Of a stretch of DNA of 64,000 nucleotides, positions 1-9,223 are shown piece by piece. The translations under genes and the position numbers were made by a program. This DNA is from JAKPAM01 sp047601745 (GTDB lineage Bacteria > Pseudomonadota > Gammaproteobacteria > Burkholderiales > Burkholderiaceae_E): NCBI GenBank assembly GCA_047601745.1, contig JASGIS010000001.1, positions 6,386,001-6,450,000 of the forward strand. The letters are read 5' to 3'. Each line of letters begins with the position of its first letter. Position 1 is the stretch's first letter. The notes under the pieces are model-generated. The model ran no database searches. It worked only from the letters and a program-made list of their open reading frames with translations, and was not told where the DNA came from.

Positions 1-2
1 TG

Positions 3-3000
3 GTGCTCGGACTGCTCAGTTGCTCGACCACGTCCGGACCGCTAAGCGATTCGTCGCGCGTCGGCGGCGGCGCCGCCGACGACGCCGAAGCGCCATGCGG
101 CCGGGTCATCACCGCCGACGTCGTCGCCCTCGAACAATCGATCGTGCTGAACCGGCTCGGCGCGTTCAATCCGTCGGGCATGCTGTTCGCGCTGAAGGAA
201 GACGTCGTGCTCGAGGACGGCTCGCCGCTCGGCGCCGGGCGCTGGGCCGACGCCGCCGGCCACGTCCGCCTGCGCCCCGGCAAGCGGCCCCGGCCGCTGG
301 TGCTGCGGGTCAACGAAGGCGACTGCCTGCAGGTCGCGCTGCACAACCTCCTTACCCCGGCCGTGCCGGAAGACCGCAGCGGCGGCCCGCAGGTCTACGG
401 CGGACGCGTCGTCGCGCACAGCGAGGATCCGGTCGGCACCGTCTACACCGCGCAGCGCAGCGGCCGCGAGCTGGTCCGGCCCGCGGCGATCAGCAACGAC
501 AGCCCGATGACCCGCGGCGTCACGTTCCACGTGCTCGGGCTCGAATACGATGCCGTGCCGGGCCACGAATGCCCGCGATCGACGCCCGGGCATCAATGGG
601 TCTGCGGCCACGGCCAGGGCGACGTCGGCGCCAACGCATCGATCCTGCACCCGTCGACCGGCCCGGCGGCCGCGCGCCGGTCGCTGGCGGATCAGGGCGG
701 CACGATCGATCCCGGGCAGAGCGCGATCTACCGCTTCCGCGCGCGCCGCGAGGGGACGTTCTTCACGTACAGCAACGGCGCCACCGTCGGCGGCGAAGGC
801 GACGGCGGCCAGCTCGGCCAGGGCCTGTTCGGCGCGGTCAACGTACAACCGAAGGGATCGGTCTGGTACCGGTCGCAGGTCACGCACGAAGACCTCGCGC
901 TGGCCTCGCGCGGCGAGGGCGACGCGCGCCATCCTTATCGCGCGATCGACTACGACGGTGCGCGCTACCCGTCCGATTACCGCGTGCCGATGCTGCGCGG
1001 CCGCCCGATCCTGGCGATGCTCGACGGCGACCACATCGTTCACGGCGACCTGAACGCGGTCGTCGCGCTCGACGAGAGCGCCGCGACGGACGGCAACCAC
1101 CACCACAACGATACGACCCGCCCCTCGCGCCCGTGCGCCGATTACGCTTATGGCAATAGCTGCGGCCGCGGCTATCGCGAATTCACGGTCGTCCTGCACG
1201 ACGAGGTCAAGGCCGTGCAGGCGTTCGCCGAACTCGAGGACGAGAACAATCCGCTGGCCGCGCTCAAGGACGGCATGGGCATCAACTACGGCACCGGCGG
1301 CATGGGCGCGATGGTCATCGCCCGCAACCGCAGGACCGGGCCGGCCCGCGATTGCCCCGAATGCCGCGCCGAGGAATTCTTCCTCAGCAGTTGGGTCAAC
1401 GGCGATCCGGCGCTGGTGCTCGCGTGGGACGACGCCGGACGCCGGCCCGTCGGCGCGCTGTATCCGGACGATCCGAGCAACGTCCATCACTCGTACCTGA
1501 ACGATCCGGTGCGCTTTCGCAACCTGCACGCGGGTCCGAAGGAGACGCACGTCTTCCACCTGCACGCGCACCAGTGGGTGATGGACACCAGCCAGCCCGG
1601 CAGCAGCTATCTGGATTCGCAGACGATCTCGCCGGGAGCGGGGTTCTCGTACGAGATCAACTTCGGCGGCTCGGGCAATCGCAATCTGACGCCCGGCGAC
1701 AGCATCTTCCATTGCCATCTGTATCCGCATTTCGCGCAAGGGATGTGGGAGCTCTGGCGCGTGCACGACGTGTTCGAGGACGGCACGCCGGGGCTGTTCG
1801 ATCCGGCCGCCAATCCGCGGGGACGCGCGCTGCCCGACGCCGAGGTCGCGGCGGGTATCGACATGCCGGCCATCGTGCCGATACCCGGCTCCGTGCTGCC
1901 GCCGATGCCGACCGCCGAGTTTCGCGGTTACCCGTTCTACATCGCCGCCGAGGCCGGCCATCGCCCGCCGCAGCCGCCGCTCGACATGGACCGGGACGAG
2001 GCCGGCCAATGGGTCGATGGCGGACTGCCCCGGCACTACCTGAGCAGCCGGAGCGCCGGCGCCAACCGCACGAAGCCGGCACTGACCGAACGCCGGCTCG
2101 TCAACCAGGACGTCGTCGACGAAGCGCTGTCCAAGGGCGGGCTGGTCGCGCGCCTGAACGCGGCCAAGGTCTATGCGCAGAACCCCGATGCGGTGACCGC
2201 GCTCGCCGAAGTCTGGGAAAGCATCGGCGCGGTCGAGTTCCCGTCGCCGGCCGGCACGGCCGACGAACGGGCGGCGATGGCTTATCACGCGGGCCGGTCG
2301 ACGGCCGGCGGCCTGCTCGGCGTGCGCCAGCCGCTGACCGACCCGGCCGAGATCGCGCTGCACCAGGCGACGTCGCGCCGAGGCTATCGGACCGAGTTCG
2401 CCGCCACCGCGCGCACGCAGAAGCCGCGCGGCGGCGGCGATCCGGTGTTCTGGGTCAACGGACGCGAACCGCAACCGGGCGCGCCTTTCGCCGACCCCTG
2501 TCCCGACGGCGAGCGCGCGCCCCATCGCGTATACAAGGCCGCGTACGTGCAGACCGAGCTCATCGTCAACAAGCATGGCTGGCTGGATCCGCAGGCGCGC
2601 ATCGCCGCGCTCGAACAGGACGTCAAGGACATCATCGATCCGACGACGCGGGTGCGGCTGCCCGAACCCTTGTTCTTCCGCGCCAACTCCGGCGACTGCA
2701 TCACGTTCAAGTCCACGAACCTGATGCCCAACGCCACGGCCGCCGACGACTTCCAGATCTACACGCCGACCGACACGATCGGCCAGCACATCCACCTGGT
2801 CAAATTCGACGTGACCTCGTCGGACGGATCGGGCAACGGCTACAACTACGAGGACGGCACGTTCTCGCCGGAGGAAGTGCGCGAGCGCGTGCGCGCGATC
2901 AATCACGCCAACGCCGAGGCCGGCCGCGCCGAGCGGCTGGCGCTCAAGTCCCACCCGCTGTTCACGACGCCGTGCACCGACGCGTTGTGTCGCGCACTGG

Positions 3001-6000
3001 CCGAGCAGGGCCGCTGCCCGGCGAACGCCGCGACGATGGACCCGCACGTGCTGCGCGAAAAACATCCGCTGTGCGGCGCGCAACGCACGGTCCAGCGCTG
3101 GTACGCCGATCCGCTGCTGAACGGGAACAAGGACCACACGCTGCGCACGGTGTTCTCGCACGACCACTTCGGCCCGAGCACGCACCAGCAGCACGGCCTG
3201 TACGCGGCGCTCGTCGTCGAGCCGTCGAACTCGGTCTGGCTGCCGGTGGACAAGGCGGAGCTGCGTTGGGCGGACTTGTGCAGGGCCGACCCCGAACAGC
3301 TCCAAAACCACGTGATCGGCGGCGCGAATCTGTCCAACCCGTTGGAAATCGAGTCGATCCTGTCGAAGCTCGGGCTGGCGAAACATCGATGCGCCCCGCT
3401 GGCGGGGCGGACCGAGCGCGCGAACGGGCTCAAGGATCCGATCCGGCTACGCGACGATGGCGGGCCGACCGCCACGCGCGCGAACATCATCGCGCCCAAA
3501 TGCAATGGCCGCCCGGACACGAACCCGCTGGCCCCGGCCTGGCGACCCGAGAACGGGCAGCAGGATTGCCCGGCCGTAAAGGACCAGACCGACCAGACGC
3601 GGCGCGAATACATGCTGGCGTTCGCGGACTTCGGCATCGTCTACGACACGGCGCTCGAACCGATCAATCCCGAGCGGCGCGACACGTCGGCGCTCAGGCT
3701 CGGGCGCCGGTTCGTCGCACGCAACCTGGCGACGCCGCTGGCGATCGCATCCGAAGATCCGGGCACGCAGTTCATCAACTATCGGCACGAACCGGCGCCG
3801 TTGCGAATCGCCGACGTCCGGCGCGATACGAACGAGCCCGAACTGGGCGGGTACCGCTACAGCCAGAGCCGGTGCGACGCGCAGGGCAAACGGTCCGGGG
3901 GGGCCACATCGGCTGCATCGGCTGCATCGGCTGCATCGGCTGCATCGGCTGCGACGGCTGCGACGGCTGCGAAAACCGCAGCGGCTGTACCGTCCGCCAA
4001 GGATTCCAAATCCGCTAAGTCTGCCAAGTCCGCTAAGGCTGCCAAGGCCGTCAAGACCGCGAAGGCCGGACCCGAGCGCGCGCGACCGGCCGGCTCCTCG
4101 TCCGACGATGCCGGATACGATCAGCTGTGCACCGGCGACATGGCCAACTTCATGAGCACGCAGGCGCACGGGGAACGCGACTGGCAACTGGCCACCGCCG
4201 ACTACCGCCAGTTCATCGGTGCGCCGGCCGTCTCCCGCGTCGAGCTCGTCTCGCGCCAGACACGCGATTCGCTGACGGCATCGCGGGCCAGGGACCTGGA
4301 CGGCCGTCCGCTGGCCGGGCAGCTCGGCACCGCGCTCGCTCTGATCGAGCACTGGCGGCGCGATTTCCACTGCATGCTGCTGCCGGCCACGACGCCCGGC
4401 GGCAAGGTCCTGCCGGACCGCGAGGCCTCGTCCGACCGCAAGATCCTGGCCGAAGCCAAGGTCCTGCCCGGCTGCCGGCCGGGCCTGCAGCGCGGCGATC
4501 CGTGGCGCGAAGTCGGCGACCCGGCCACGCCGGTCCTGGCCGCTTATGAAGGCGACAAGGTCCAGTTGCGGCTGATCCAGGGCGCGCAGGAAGCGCAGCA
4601 CGTGTTCGCGATGAACGGCATCCGCTGGCGGCGCGAACCCGACCATCCGAACGCCGGCTACGTCGCCGCGCAGCCGCTGGGGATCTCGGAGCACTTCGAG
4701 TTCGACGTCGAGCCGGCGCCGGTCTCGGCGCCGCGGATGGACTACCTGTACTACGGCAGCTCGGTCGATCAGCTTTGGGACGGCATGTGGGGGGTGATGC
4801 GGGTTTTCGGCCGCACGCGGCTGGGCGGCGGCGACGTCGAGCGGTTCGCGCGGATGCCGCAACCGCCGCTGGCCAGCCTGTTCCGCCTGAAGGGCGAGCC
4901 GATCCGCGAGCCGGCGCTGACCAACGAAGCGAATCTGGCCAGCCTGGCCTGCGCGGGCAGCAAGAAAGAAAACACCGTCAGTTTCGACGTCGCCGCCGTG
5001 CGCGCCTGCGAACTCGGCGGTGACTGCGGCACGCCGGGCAAGCCCGCGCGCCGCGGCCTCGTCTACAACCAACGGCACGAGCTCGAGGACCCGGACGCGA
5101 TCGTCTACGTGAACGTCAACGGCCCGGGCCAGACCGTGACGCGCGGTGAGGAGGGGATCAAGGATTCGTCCAAGCTGTCCAACAGCGAGATCCTCGACCG
5201 GCTGCGCGCCGCATTCGGGAGGGAAATGCACCGCCTCGAGCCGCTGGTGCTGCGCGCGCCCGCCGATGCCTGCGTGCAGATCACGCTGCGCAACCTGCTG
5301 CCGCCGACTTTGCCCGACGGCCCGTTGACGACGGCCGATACCCGGTCGACAAGTGCCGGAGAGAAGCCGTTCGTCGCTCATTACCAGGACAACTTCCTGT
5401 CGATGATCACCGACGGCTTCAACATCAATCAGTACCGGATGTCGTCGAGCGTCGGGCTGTCGGCACCCGTGGTCGGCCAGCACGTCGCCAACGAGGACGG
5501 CAGCAACGTCGGTATCAACAGTTGGGAGACGACGGCCGATGGCAGCCGGCGCCTGCAGGGCAGCCTGGTGCCGCCTTGCTCGAGCGACGAAGCCTCCGGC
5601 CAGGTCTGCGCCTCCGCCCGGCGCGAGTTCCAGTGGTACATGGGCAAGTTCGGCAACCAGCCGGACGGGAGCCCTCTCGCGATGCCGATCGAGTACGGCG
5701 TGCTGCCGCTGCGCAGCTTCGGCGACCCGATCAAGCATCCGATGCACGGCCTGGTCGGCGCGCTGGTCGTCGGTCCGCAAGGCAGCCGCCCCTGCCTGCG
5801 GTCCGAGTACGGGGATACGAGGGAATGGGATGCCGATCAGCGCAGCGCGATGTCGGCGAACATCTGCGACGCCGACGGCCGGCTGCTGTACCGGGATCTG
5901 GTCATGGTGCTGCAGGACGCCGTGGCCATGCGCCAGACCGGCCGTCCGCTGGTCAATCTGGCCGGCGCCGAGGAACCCGACGACTACGGCGCCAAGGCGG

Positions 6001-6557
6001 TCAACTACCGTACCGAACCGCTATGGGCCCGCCGCGGCGGCGATCCGTCGGTCCCGTTCGAGGACCGCAACCTGTTCGACTACGCGCACGTGCTCAGCTC
6101 GAAGCGCGAAGCCGACGGCGGGCGGTGCCTGGCCGGCATCACGCCGCTGACCGATCCGATGACGCCGCACGCGGGCCCCTGCGACGGCGAGACGCCGATC
6201 TTCGTCGCGGCGGCGGGACGCGAGATCCGGATGCGGATCGTGCATCCGGGCGGCCATACGCGGCAGCAGGCGATATCGCTGGCCGGACACGCGTTCAATC
6301 CGTTCCCGTTCACCGACGAGTCGCGCCGAATGTTCGAGACCGCGCAGGACTCGCTGGCCGACTCGTGGCTCGTCGACGGCCAGGTCAACGGCCTGGGGCC
6401 GATGACGAGCGCCAACCTGCTGGTGCGCGCCGGCGGCACTCGACAACTGCCGATCGACTACCTGTGGCGCAGCCAGGCCAGCTTCGTCTTCGATGGCGGG
6501 CTCTGGGGACTGCTGCGCGTGCAAGCGCCGCAACACCCGCAACCGCCGCAACCTTAG
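3..6557 (+). CDS. Giant multicopper oxidase, putative metal (Mn/Fe) oxidase, 5' partial
   Basis: This is a secreted multicopper oxidase of at least 2184 aa, built of several cupredoxin-like domains. The visible N-terminus (VLGLLSC) looks like the end of a lipoprotein signal with Cys as the lipidation site, so the true start probably lies left of the window. A full copper ligand set is visible: H516xxHxH (516, 519, 521), then H570-C571-H572 with H576 and M581 (the HCH motif and type 1 site), then H929xH931, then H1053xH1055 followed by a second His pair (1061, 1064). These appear in the order C-D-A-B relative to laccases. An earlier pair of equivalent segments (around residues 175 and 258) lacks the His residues. 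Later domains (about 1500-1600 and 1700-2180) look cupredoxin-like without full motifs. Size and layout suggest the MofA/MnxG class of Mn(II) oxidases. The substrate is inferred, not shown. It heads a six-gene operon, and its stop is 8 nt before the next start. Confidence 0.85.
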   Translation: MLGLLSCSTTSGPLSDSSRVGGGAADDAEAPCGRVITADVVALEQSIVLNRLGAFNPSGMLFALKEDVVLEDGSPLGAGRWADAAGHVRLRPGKRPRPLVLRVNEGDCLQVALHNLLTPAVPEDRSGGPQVYGGRVVAHSEDPVGTVYTAQRSGRELVRPAAISNDSPMTRGVTFHVLGLEYDAVPGHECPRSTPGHQWVCGHGQGDVGANASILHPSTGPAAARRSLADQGGTIDPGQSAIYRFRARREGTFFTYSNGATVGGEGDGGQLGQGLFGAVNVQPKGSVWYRSQVTHEDLALASRGEGDARHPYRAIDYDGARYPSDYRVPMLRGRPILAMLDGDHIVHGDLNAVVALDESAATDGNHHHNDTTRPSRPCADYAYGNSCGRGYREFTVVLHDEVKAVQAFAELEDENNPLAALKDGMGINYGTGGMGAMVIARNRRTGPARDCPECRAEEFFLSSWVNGDPALVLAWDDAGRRPVGALYPDDPSNVHHSYLNDPVRFRNLHAGPKETHVFHLHAHQWVMDTSQPGSSYLDSQTISPGAGFSYEINFGGSGNRNLTPGDSIFHCHLYPHFAQGMWELWRVHDVFEDGTPGLFDPAANPRGRALPDAEVAAGIDMPAIVPIPGSVLPPMPTAEFRGYPFYIAAEAGHRPPQPPLDMDRDEAGQWVDGGLPRHYLSSRSAGANRTKPALTERRLVNQDVVDEALSKGGLVARLNAAKVYAQNPDAVTALAEVWESIGAVEFPSPAGTADERAAMAYHAGRSTAGGLLGVRQPLTDPAEIALHQATSRRGYRTEFAATARTQKPRGGGDPVFWVNGREPQPGAPFADPCPDGERAPHRVYKAAYVQTELIVNKHGWLDPQARIAALEQDVKDIIDPTTRVRLPEPLFFRANSGDCITFKSTNLMPNATAADDFQIYTPTDTIGQHIHLVKFDVTSSDGSGNGYNYEDGTFSPEEVRERVRAINHANAEAGRAERLALKSHPLFTTPCTDALCRALAEQGRCPANAATMDPHVLREKHPLCGAQRTVQRWYADPLLNGNKDHTLRTVFSHDHFGPSTHQQHGLYAALVVEPSNSVWLPVDKAELRWADLCRADPEQLQNHVIGGANLSNPLEIESILSKLGLAKHRCAPLAGRTERANGLKDPIRLRDDGGPTATRANIIAPKCNGRPDTNPLAPAWRPENGQQDCPAVKDQTDQTRREYMLAFADFGIVYDTALEPINPERRDTSALRLGRRFVARNLATPLAIASEDPGTQFINYRHEPAPLRIADVRRDTNEPELGGYRYSQSRCDAQGKRSGGATSAASAASAASAASAATAATAAKTAAAVPSAKDSKSAKSAKSAKAAKAVKTAKAGPERARPAGSSSDDAGYDQLCTGDMANFMSTQAHGERDWQLATADYRQFIGAPAVSRVELVSRQTRDSLTASRARDLDGRPLAGQLGTALALIEHWRRDFHCMLLPATTPGGKVLPDREASSDRKILAEAKVLPGCRPGLQRGDPWREVGDPATPVLAAYEGDKVQLRLIQGAQEAQHVFAMNGIRWRREPDHPNAGYVAAQPLGISEHFEFDVEPAPVSAPRMDYLYYGSSVDQLWDGMWGVMRVFGRTRLGGGDVERFARMPQPPLASLFRLKGEPIREPALTNEANLASLACAGSKKENTVSFDVAAVRACELGGDCGTPGKPARRGLVYNQRHELEDPDAIVYVNVNGPGQTVTRGEEGIKDSSKLSNSEILDRLRAAFGREMHRLEPLVLRAPADACVQITLRNLLPPTLPDGPLTTADTRSTSAGEKPFVAHYQDNFLSMITDGFNINQYRMSSSVGLSAPVVGQHVANEDGSNVGINSWETTADGSRRLQGSLVPPCSSDEASGQVCASARREFQWYMGKFGNQPDGSPLAMPIEYGVLPLRSFGDPIKHPMHGLVGALVVGPQGSRPCLRSEYGDTREWDADQRSAMSANICDADGRLLYRDLVMVLQDAVAMRQTGRPLVNLAGAEEPDDYGAKAVNYRTEPLWARRGGDPSVPFEDRNLFDYAHVLSSKREADGGRCLAGITPLTDPMTPHAGPCDGETPIFVAAAGREIRMRIVHPGGHTRQQAISLAGHAFNPFPFTDESRRMFETAQDSLADSWLVDGQVNGLGPMTSANLLVRAGGTRQLPIDYLWRSQASFVFDGGLWGLLRVQAPQHPQPPQP
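3911..3973 (+). repeat. Nine-base tandem repeat inside the oxidase gene
   Basis: Four exact copies of GGCTGCATC are followed by two of GGCTGCGAC and one of GGCTGCGAA. They encode a Ser/Ala then Thr/Ala linker that runs on into a Lys/Ala/Ser-rich stretch (roughly residues 1303-1360). The repeat is in frame, so copy-number change would only lengthen or shorten the linker between copper-binding halves and later domains. Confidence 0.9.
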
Positions 6558-6565
6558 GAGCGATC

Positions 6566-7150
6566 ATGTCCCGCTACAAAGCCCTCGCGTCGGCCGACGA
6601 TTTCAGCGGCGGTTATTACGTCTGGTGGTTCGAGCATAACGAGGACGAACTCGTCCCCGTGACCCAGATCGATGCCGGCACCGCGCAATACGTGTTGGAG
6701 GATCCCCCGCTGCGGGTATCGATCGACATCGCCGGCATTCCCGGCCCGGTGACGCTGTCGATCTGCGGCCCGTTCAACGTCCTGGGCGGCTCGAACGGCC
6801 AGTTCGCGCTGGGCGACCCGGTACTGATCGCCGATTGCGATCCGATCCGCAAGCCGCTGCGGCTGACATTCGATCCGCCGGTGCGCGCGGTCGGCACGCG
6901 GATCGCCGCGCTCGGCGGCAAGGCCGGAGAATCGTTCGACGCCACGCTGTACGCCGGCGAAGCCGACGGTCAAAGCCAGGGACGCGGCGTCCGCGCGATC
7001 TGCGAGGCAGGCAGTGCCGTGGCCCCGTTCGTCGGCCTGCGGTGCCTGGACGGCGCACGGATCAGCGAAGCCTGGTTCGACACGATAAGCCCGGACGGCC
7101 AGGGCTCATTCAAGCAGGTCGCGATCAACCAGCTCTACCTGATTCCCTGA
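6566..7150 (+). CDS. Lectin-like/jelly-roll protein of unknown function in the oxidase operon
   Basis: This 194-aa protein is preceded by an AGGAG ribosome binding site that overlaps the stop of the oxidase gene, which fixes the ATG start. It has no signal peptide or membrane segment. The pattern of alternating hydrophobic strands, with a late FVGLRCLDG segment followed by ISEAWFD and a terminal QVAINQLYL, resembles the beta-sandwich (choice-of-anchor or carbohydrate-binding) folds found in extracellular proteins. I do not recognise a family with certainty. Position directly behind the oxidase suggests a structural or assembly partner. The lack of an export signal is odd for such a partner and needs explaining, for example by export together with another protein or a cytoplasmic role. 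Confidence 0.75.
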   Translation: MSRYKALASADDFSGGYYVWWFEHNEDELVPVTQIDAGTAQYVLEDPPLRVSIDIAGIPGPVTLSICGPFNVLGGSNGQFALGDPVLIADCDPIRKPLRLTFDPPVRAVGTRIAALGGKAGESFDATLYAGEADGQSQGRGVRAICEAGSAVAPFVGLRCLDGARISEAWFDTISPDGQGSFKQVAINQLYLIP

Positions 7151-7171
7151 AACCCGCGCCGGGAGCCGAGC

Positions 7172-9223
7172 ATGGATCCGATCGCCGAGCCGATGCGCAG
7201 CCTGATCGCCCGCTCGCTGCGGCTGGCGTTTGGTCTGGCCTGCGGCGCGGCCTGCGCTGTCGCGGCGATCGGCCGCGATGCCGCCGATTCCCCGCCGCCG
7301 TCCGCTTCGATGCCGTCGACGGCATCGACCAGCGCGGCATCGACGGCGCCGCCTCCGGAAGTCCCCGCGACACAGGCCCGCATCGAACAGGGCGGCATCG
7401 CGTTGACGGTGACGTTGACGCCCGCGGCGAACGAGCCGCGCGGCGAAGCCGGCCGCTATCGCGCACGGCTCGCGTTCACCGACGCGGCCAGCGACGCCGC
7501 GCTGAGCGGCCTGCATCCGGCCGCCTGGCTGCAGCGCGTCCGCTCGCCGGCCGAGCTCGAAGTGCCGTGCGAGGACCGTGCCCGCCTGTTCGCCGCCGGC
7601 ACGCTCGGTGCGCGCGCCGACGTCGATCTGAACGCTTATCGGCTGGTCAGCCTGAACCAGGACCACTCGCTGCATTTCATCAATCCGTTCGTGCGCATCC
7701 GCAACTCGCGGCTGGAGGCCACGGTCGCGTTGTCGGGCAACGGCCACGACTGGACGCACGACGCCGACGCGCAGCGGCTGGCCGTCACGCTGCGCGACGA
7801 AGGCCGCGTGGCGCTGATCGATGCGCTGACGCAGCGCCTGGCCGGCGAGGTCGATCTCGGCGGCGGATCGCGGCCGACGCGGCTGCTGCCGCAGCCGGGC
7901 GGCCGCGTCTGGGTCGGACTGGACGGCGTCGGCGAGTTGTCGCTGATCGACGTCGTCGGTCTGCGCGAGCAGGCGCGCGTGCCGCTGGCCGAGACCGGCG
8001 CATCACCGGACGCGGCCGGTCCGATCACGCTGGCGCAGGTACCCGGCCGCCCCTGGCTGGTGGCGGCGCTGGCCGGAGAATCGTCGGCGGTGCTCGTCGA
8101 TACCGATCGGGCGCGCGTGCTCGGGCGCCTGCCGGTGCCGGCCGGTCCGGTCGCCGTGTCGTACAGCGCGGCCGCCGAGCGGATCCTCGTGCTGTCGGGC
8201 CGGGCCGGCGTGCTGAGCCTGTTGTCGGCCACCGACCAGGGGCTGCGCGCCGAAGGCTCGCTGCCGGTGGGGGCCGGCGCGTTGACGGTCGCGCCGCTGC
8301 GGGACGGGCGCTTCGCGCTCGTCAGCAACGTCCAGCGGCACGAAGTGCTGCTGGTCGACCTCGCGCGGCCGGCCGTCATCGATCGGGCGCAGGTGCCGGA
8401 GTGGCCGGACCAGATCGTCGCGACCCGCGACTTCGCGTACGTCCGTTCGCAGGCCAGCAATCGCGTGACGATGTTCTCGATCGACGCGTTGCGCGCCGGC
8501 AGGCTGGAACCGGTCGCGATACCGATCGGCCAGGCGTCGGCGAGCCGGATGCCGCAGGCGTTGAGCCCGGCCGCGTCGATGGTCGAGGCGCCCGAGGGCA
8601 ACGGCATCTGGGCCGCGGTCGCGGCCGACGCGCAGATCTACCGCTATGCCGAAGGCCTGATGGTGCCCAGCGGCAGCCTCGACAACTATCGCCGGCACGC
8701 GCGAGCGCTGCGGGTGCTCGACGAGAGCCTGCGCGAGACGACGACGGGCCGGTTCGAGGCGCCGCTGCGCGTCGATCGGGGCGGCCGCCATGTGCTGATC
8801 GTCCGCAACGGATCGCCGAGCTTCACCGCGTGCACGACGGTCTCGCTGCCGGAGCTGCCGGTCGCCGACACGCCCGCGCCCTCTCCCTCCCGTCCGCATC
8901 TGGCCGGCTGGCGACAGGACGGGAACGCGCTGACCGTCGAGCTGCGCTGGGACGATGCGCCCACGCCGCCCGGCGCGCGGATCGACGACCTGCAGGCGAT
9001 GCTGGTCGGCCCGCGCGTGGCCTGGCAGCGGCGGGCGATGCTGGTCCAGCAGGGCCCGGGCCGCTGGCAGGCCCGATTGCAGTTGCCCGACGCGGCGGAC
9101 GCCGCCCGGGCCACGCTGCTCGTGCAAAGCCCGCGCCTCGGGCTGCGTTTCTCCGACCTGAACCTCGGCCCGCTCGACGCCGCACACGGCCAGCCCGGAG
9201 ATCGCGATGATCGCGCGCGCTGA
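7172..9223 (+). CDS. Exported beta-propeller (YVTN-like) protein
   Basis: This 683-aa protein has an N-terminal signal-like stretch (basic residues around position 8-16, then a hydrophobic Leu/Ala/Gly/Cys run to about residue 30). Met8 is an alternative start. From about residue 190 it shows repeated blade-like units, such as RVALIDALT, ELSLIDVVG, AVLVDTDRA and EVLLVDLA, each followed by Gly/Pro turns. This is the pattern of YVTN or cytochrome-D1-type seven-bladed propellers. A beta-sandwich-like tail follows from about 560. No haem motif is present. The last 17 nt overlap the following SCO-like gene, so translation is probably coupled. The role in the oxidase system is unknown: scaffold, electron-transfer partner or metal-binding surface are all possible. 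Confidence 0.75.
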   Translation: MDPIAEPMRSLIARSLRLAFGLACGAACAVAAIGRDAADSPPPSASMPSTASTSAASTAPPPEVPATQARIEQGGIALTVTLTPAANEPRGEAGRYRARLAFTDAASDAALSGLHPAAWLQRVRSPAELEVPCEDRARLFAAGTLGARADVDLNAYRLVSLNQDHSLHFINPFVRIRNSRLEATVALSGNGHDWTHDADAQRLAVTLRDEGRVALIDALTQRLAGEVDLGGGSRPTRLLPQPGGRVWVGLDGVGELSLIDVVGLREQARVPLAETGASPDAAGPITLAQVPGRPWLVAALAGESSAVLVDTDRARVLGRLPVPAGPVAVSYSAAAERILVLSGRAGVLSLLSATDQGLRAEGSLPVGAGALTVAPLRDGRFALVSNVQRHEVLLVDLARPAVIDRAQVPEWPDQIVATRDFAYVRSQASNRVTMFSIDALRAGRLEPVAIPIGQASASRMPQALSPAASMVEAPEGNGIWAAVAADAQIYRYAEGLMVPSGSLDNYRRHARALRVLDESLRETTTGRFEAPLRVDRGGRHVLIVRNGSPSFTACTTVSLPELPVADTPAPSPSRPHLAGWRQDGNALTVELRWDDAPTPPGARIDDLQAMLVGPRVAWQRRAMLVQQGPGRWQARLQLPDAADAARATLLVQSPRLGLRFSDLNLGPLDAAHGQPGDRDDRAR

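Noticed and set aside
42..5780. Long open frames on the minus strand across the oxidase gene
   Set aside because: They are Arg/Ala/Gly/Val-rich, lack family motifs and mirror the conserved plus-strand gene. Such shadows are expected at 70% GC.
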